Of a stretch of 64,000 bases of DNA, positions 63,966 to 64,000 are shown one piece after another (positions within the stretch are counted from its first letter, which is position 1; each line of letters starts with the position of its first letter). Position numbers and translations under genes: made by a program. Below the pieces are notes generated by a model. It was given only the letters and a program-made list of their open reading frames with translations. It was not told the origin of the DNA and searched no databases. The stretch comes from JBEBVQ01 sp964527735 (GTDB lineage Bacteria > Bacteroidota > Bacteroidia > Chitinophagales > Chitinophagaceae). The stretch covers positions 1 to 64,000 of the forward strand of contig CAZGPG010000014.1 in assembly GCA_964527735.1 (NCBI GenBank), in the 5' to 3' direction.

Positions 63966-64000
63966 ACCACCTTCGCGTGGCTGTTTGATCCATACACGGC
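63966..64000 (+). promoter_or_regulatory. Apparent start of a second cobalamin riboswitch, cut by the window end
   Basis: CCTTCGCGTGGCTGTTTGAT, then CCATACACGGC, closely matches the bases at 61669-61699 that lead into the first riboswitch (CCTTTGCGCCGCTGTTTGGT, then TCATACGCGGC). The conserved B12 core would lie beyond the window. Confidence 0.55.

Overview
The window looks like chromosomal DNA of a Bacteroidota member, most likely of the Chitinophagaceae/Chitinophagales. I infer this from six type IX secretion (T9SS) or gliding-motility C-terminal domains, a sigma/FecR/TonB receptor/DUF4249 cluster, ISAon1- and IS3-type transposases, promoters of the form TAnnTTTG, the futalosine enzyme MqnE, and an ACP plus ketosynthase set. 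No genus can be fixed from the sequence alone.

Layout. 0-0.65 kb: end of a degenerate nucleotidyltransferase-like gene. 0.75-9.0 kb: an AT-richer accessory/defence island. It holds an ISAon1 transposase relic, an unrecognised gene, an Abi_2 relic, a MazG-like pyrophosphohydrolase overlapping a GIY-YIG/DUF2075-helicase/S24-peptidase fusion, a 43-residue membrane peptide, and a Septu pair (PtuA ATPase, PtuB HNH) with an XRE regulator. The island is bracketed by two outward-facing copies of a rod-shaped RNA-like element (749-874 minus, 8836-8970 plus). Their helices differ in sequence yet stay paired, while their unpaired nucleotides are conserved. I do not recognise this family, and it is the main candidate for something undescribed. 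9.1-18 kb: T9SS cargo (SBBP adhesin, gliding-type protein, beta-helix protein) and an AraC regulator. 18-20.7 kb: palindromic repeats, a porin fragment, an IS3 element and an 11-nt repeat array. 20.8-30 kb: hybrid histidine kinase, a small secreted repeat protein, secA, an Rpn nuclease amid a nest of REP repeats, and an unknown gene. 30-36.5 kb: gliding-type surface protein, TPR histidine kinase with NarL-type regulator, and a membrane protein. 36.7-42.5 kb: prfC, a small conserved gene, and a SNF2 helicase with two SWIM motifs. 42.6-48 kb (minus): ECF sigma, FecR, TonB receptor, DUF4249. 48-55 kb: MscS channel, then a minus-strand run of M43 protease, mqnE, rimM, trmD and rplS, then a RelE-type toxin-antitoxin pair. 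55-58.5 kb: ACP/KS/chain-length-factor trio and a REP-associated transposase carrying its own REPs inside its reading frame. 58.5-61.6 kb: DUF4294 protein and a small envelope operon. 61.7-64 kb: a cobalamin riboswitch ahead of a T9SS-type surface protein that may be a beta-propeller, with what looks like the first bases of a second cobalamin riboswitch at the window edge.

Short inverted repeats are a recurring theme. Several families sit exactly at gene ends and supply or abut the stop codon (30086, 35964, 38343, 47446, 50090, 60035, 61604), and at least two families lie in frame inside genes (9359-9439 and 58194-58281). All calls come from reading the sequence; no database search was possible.
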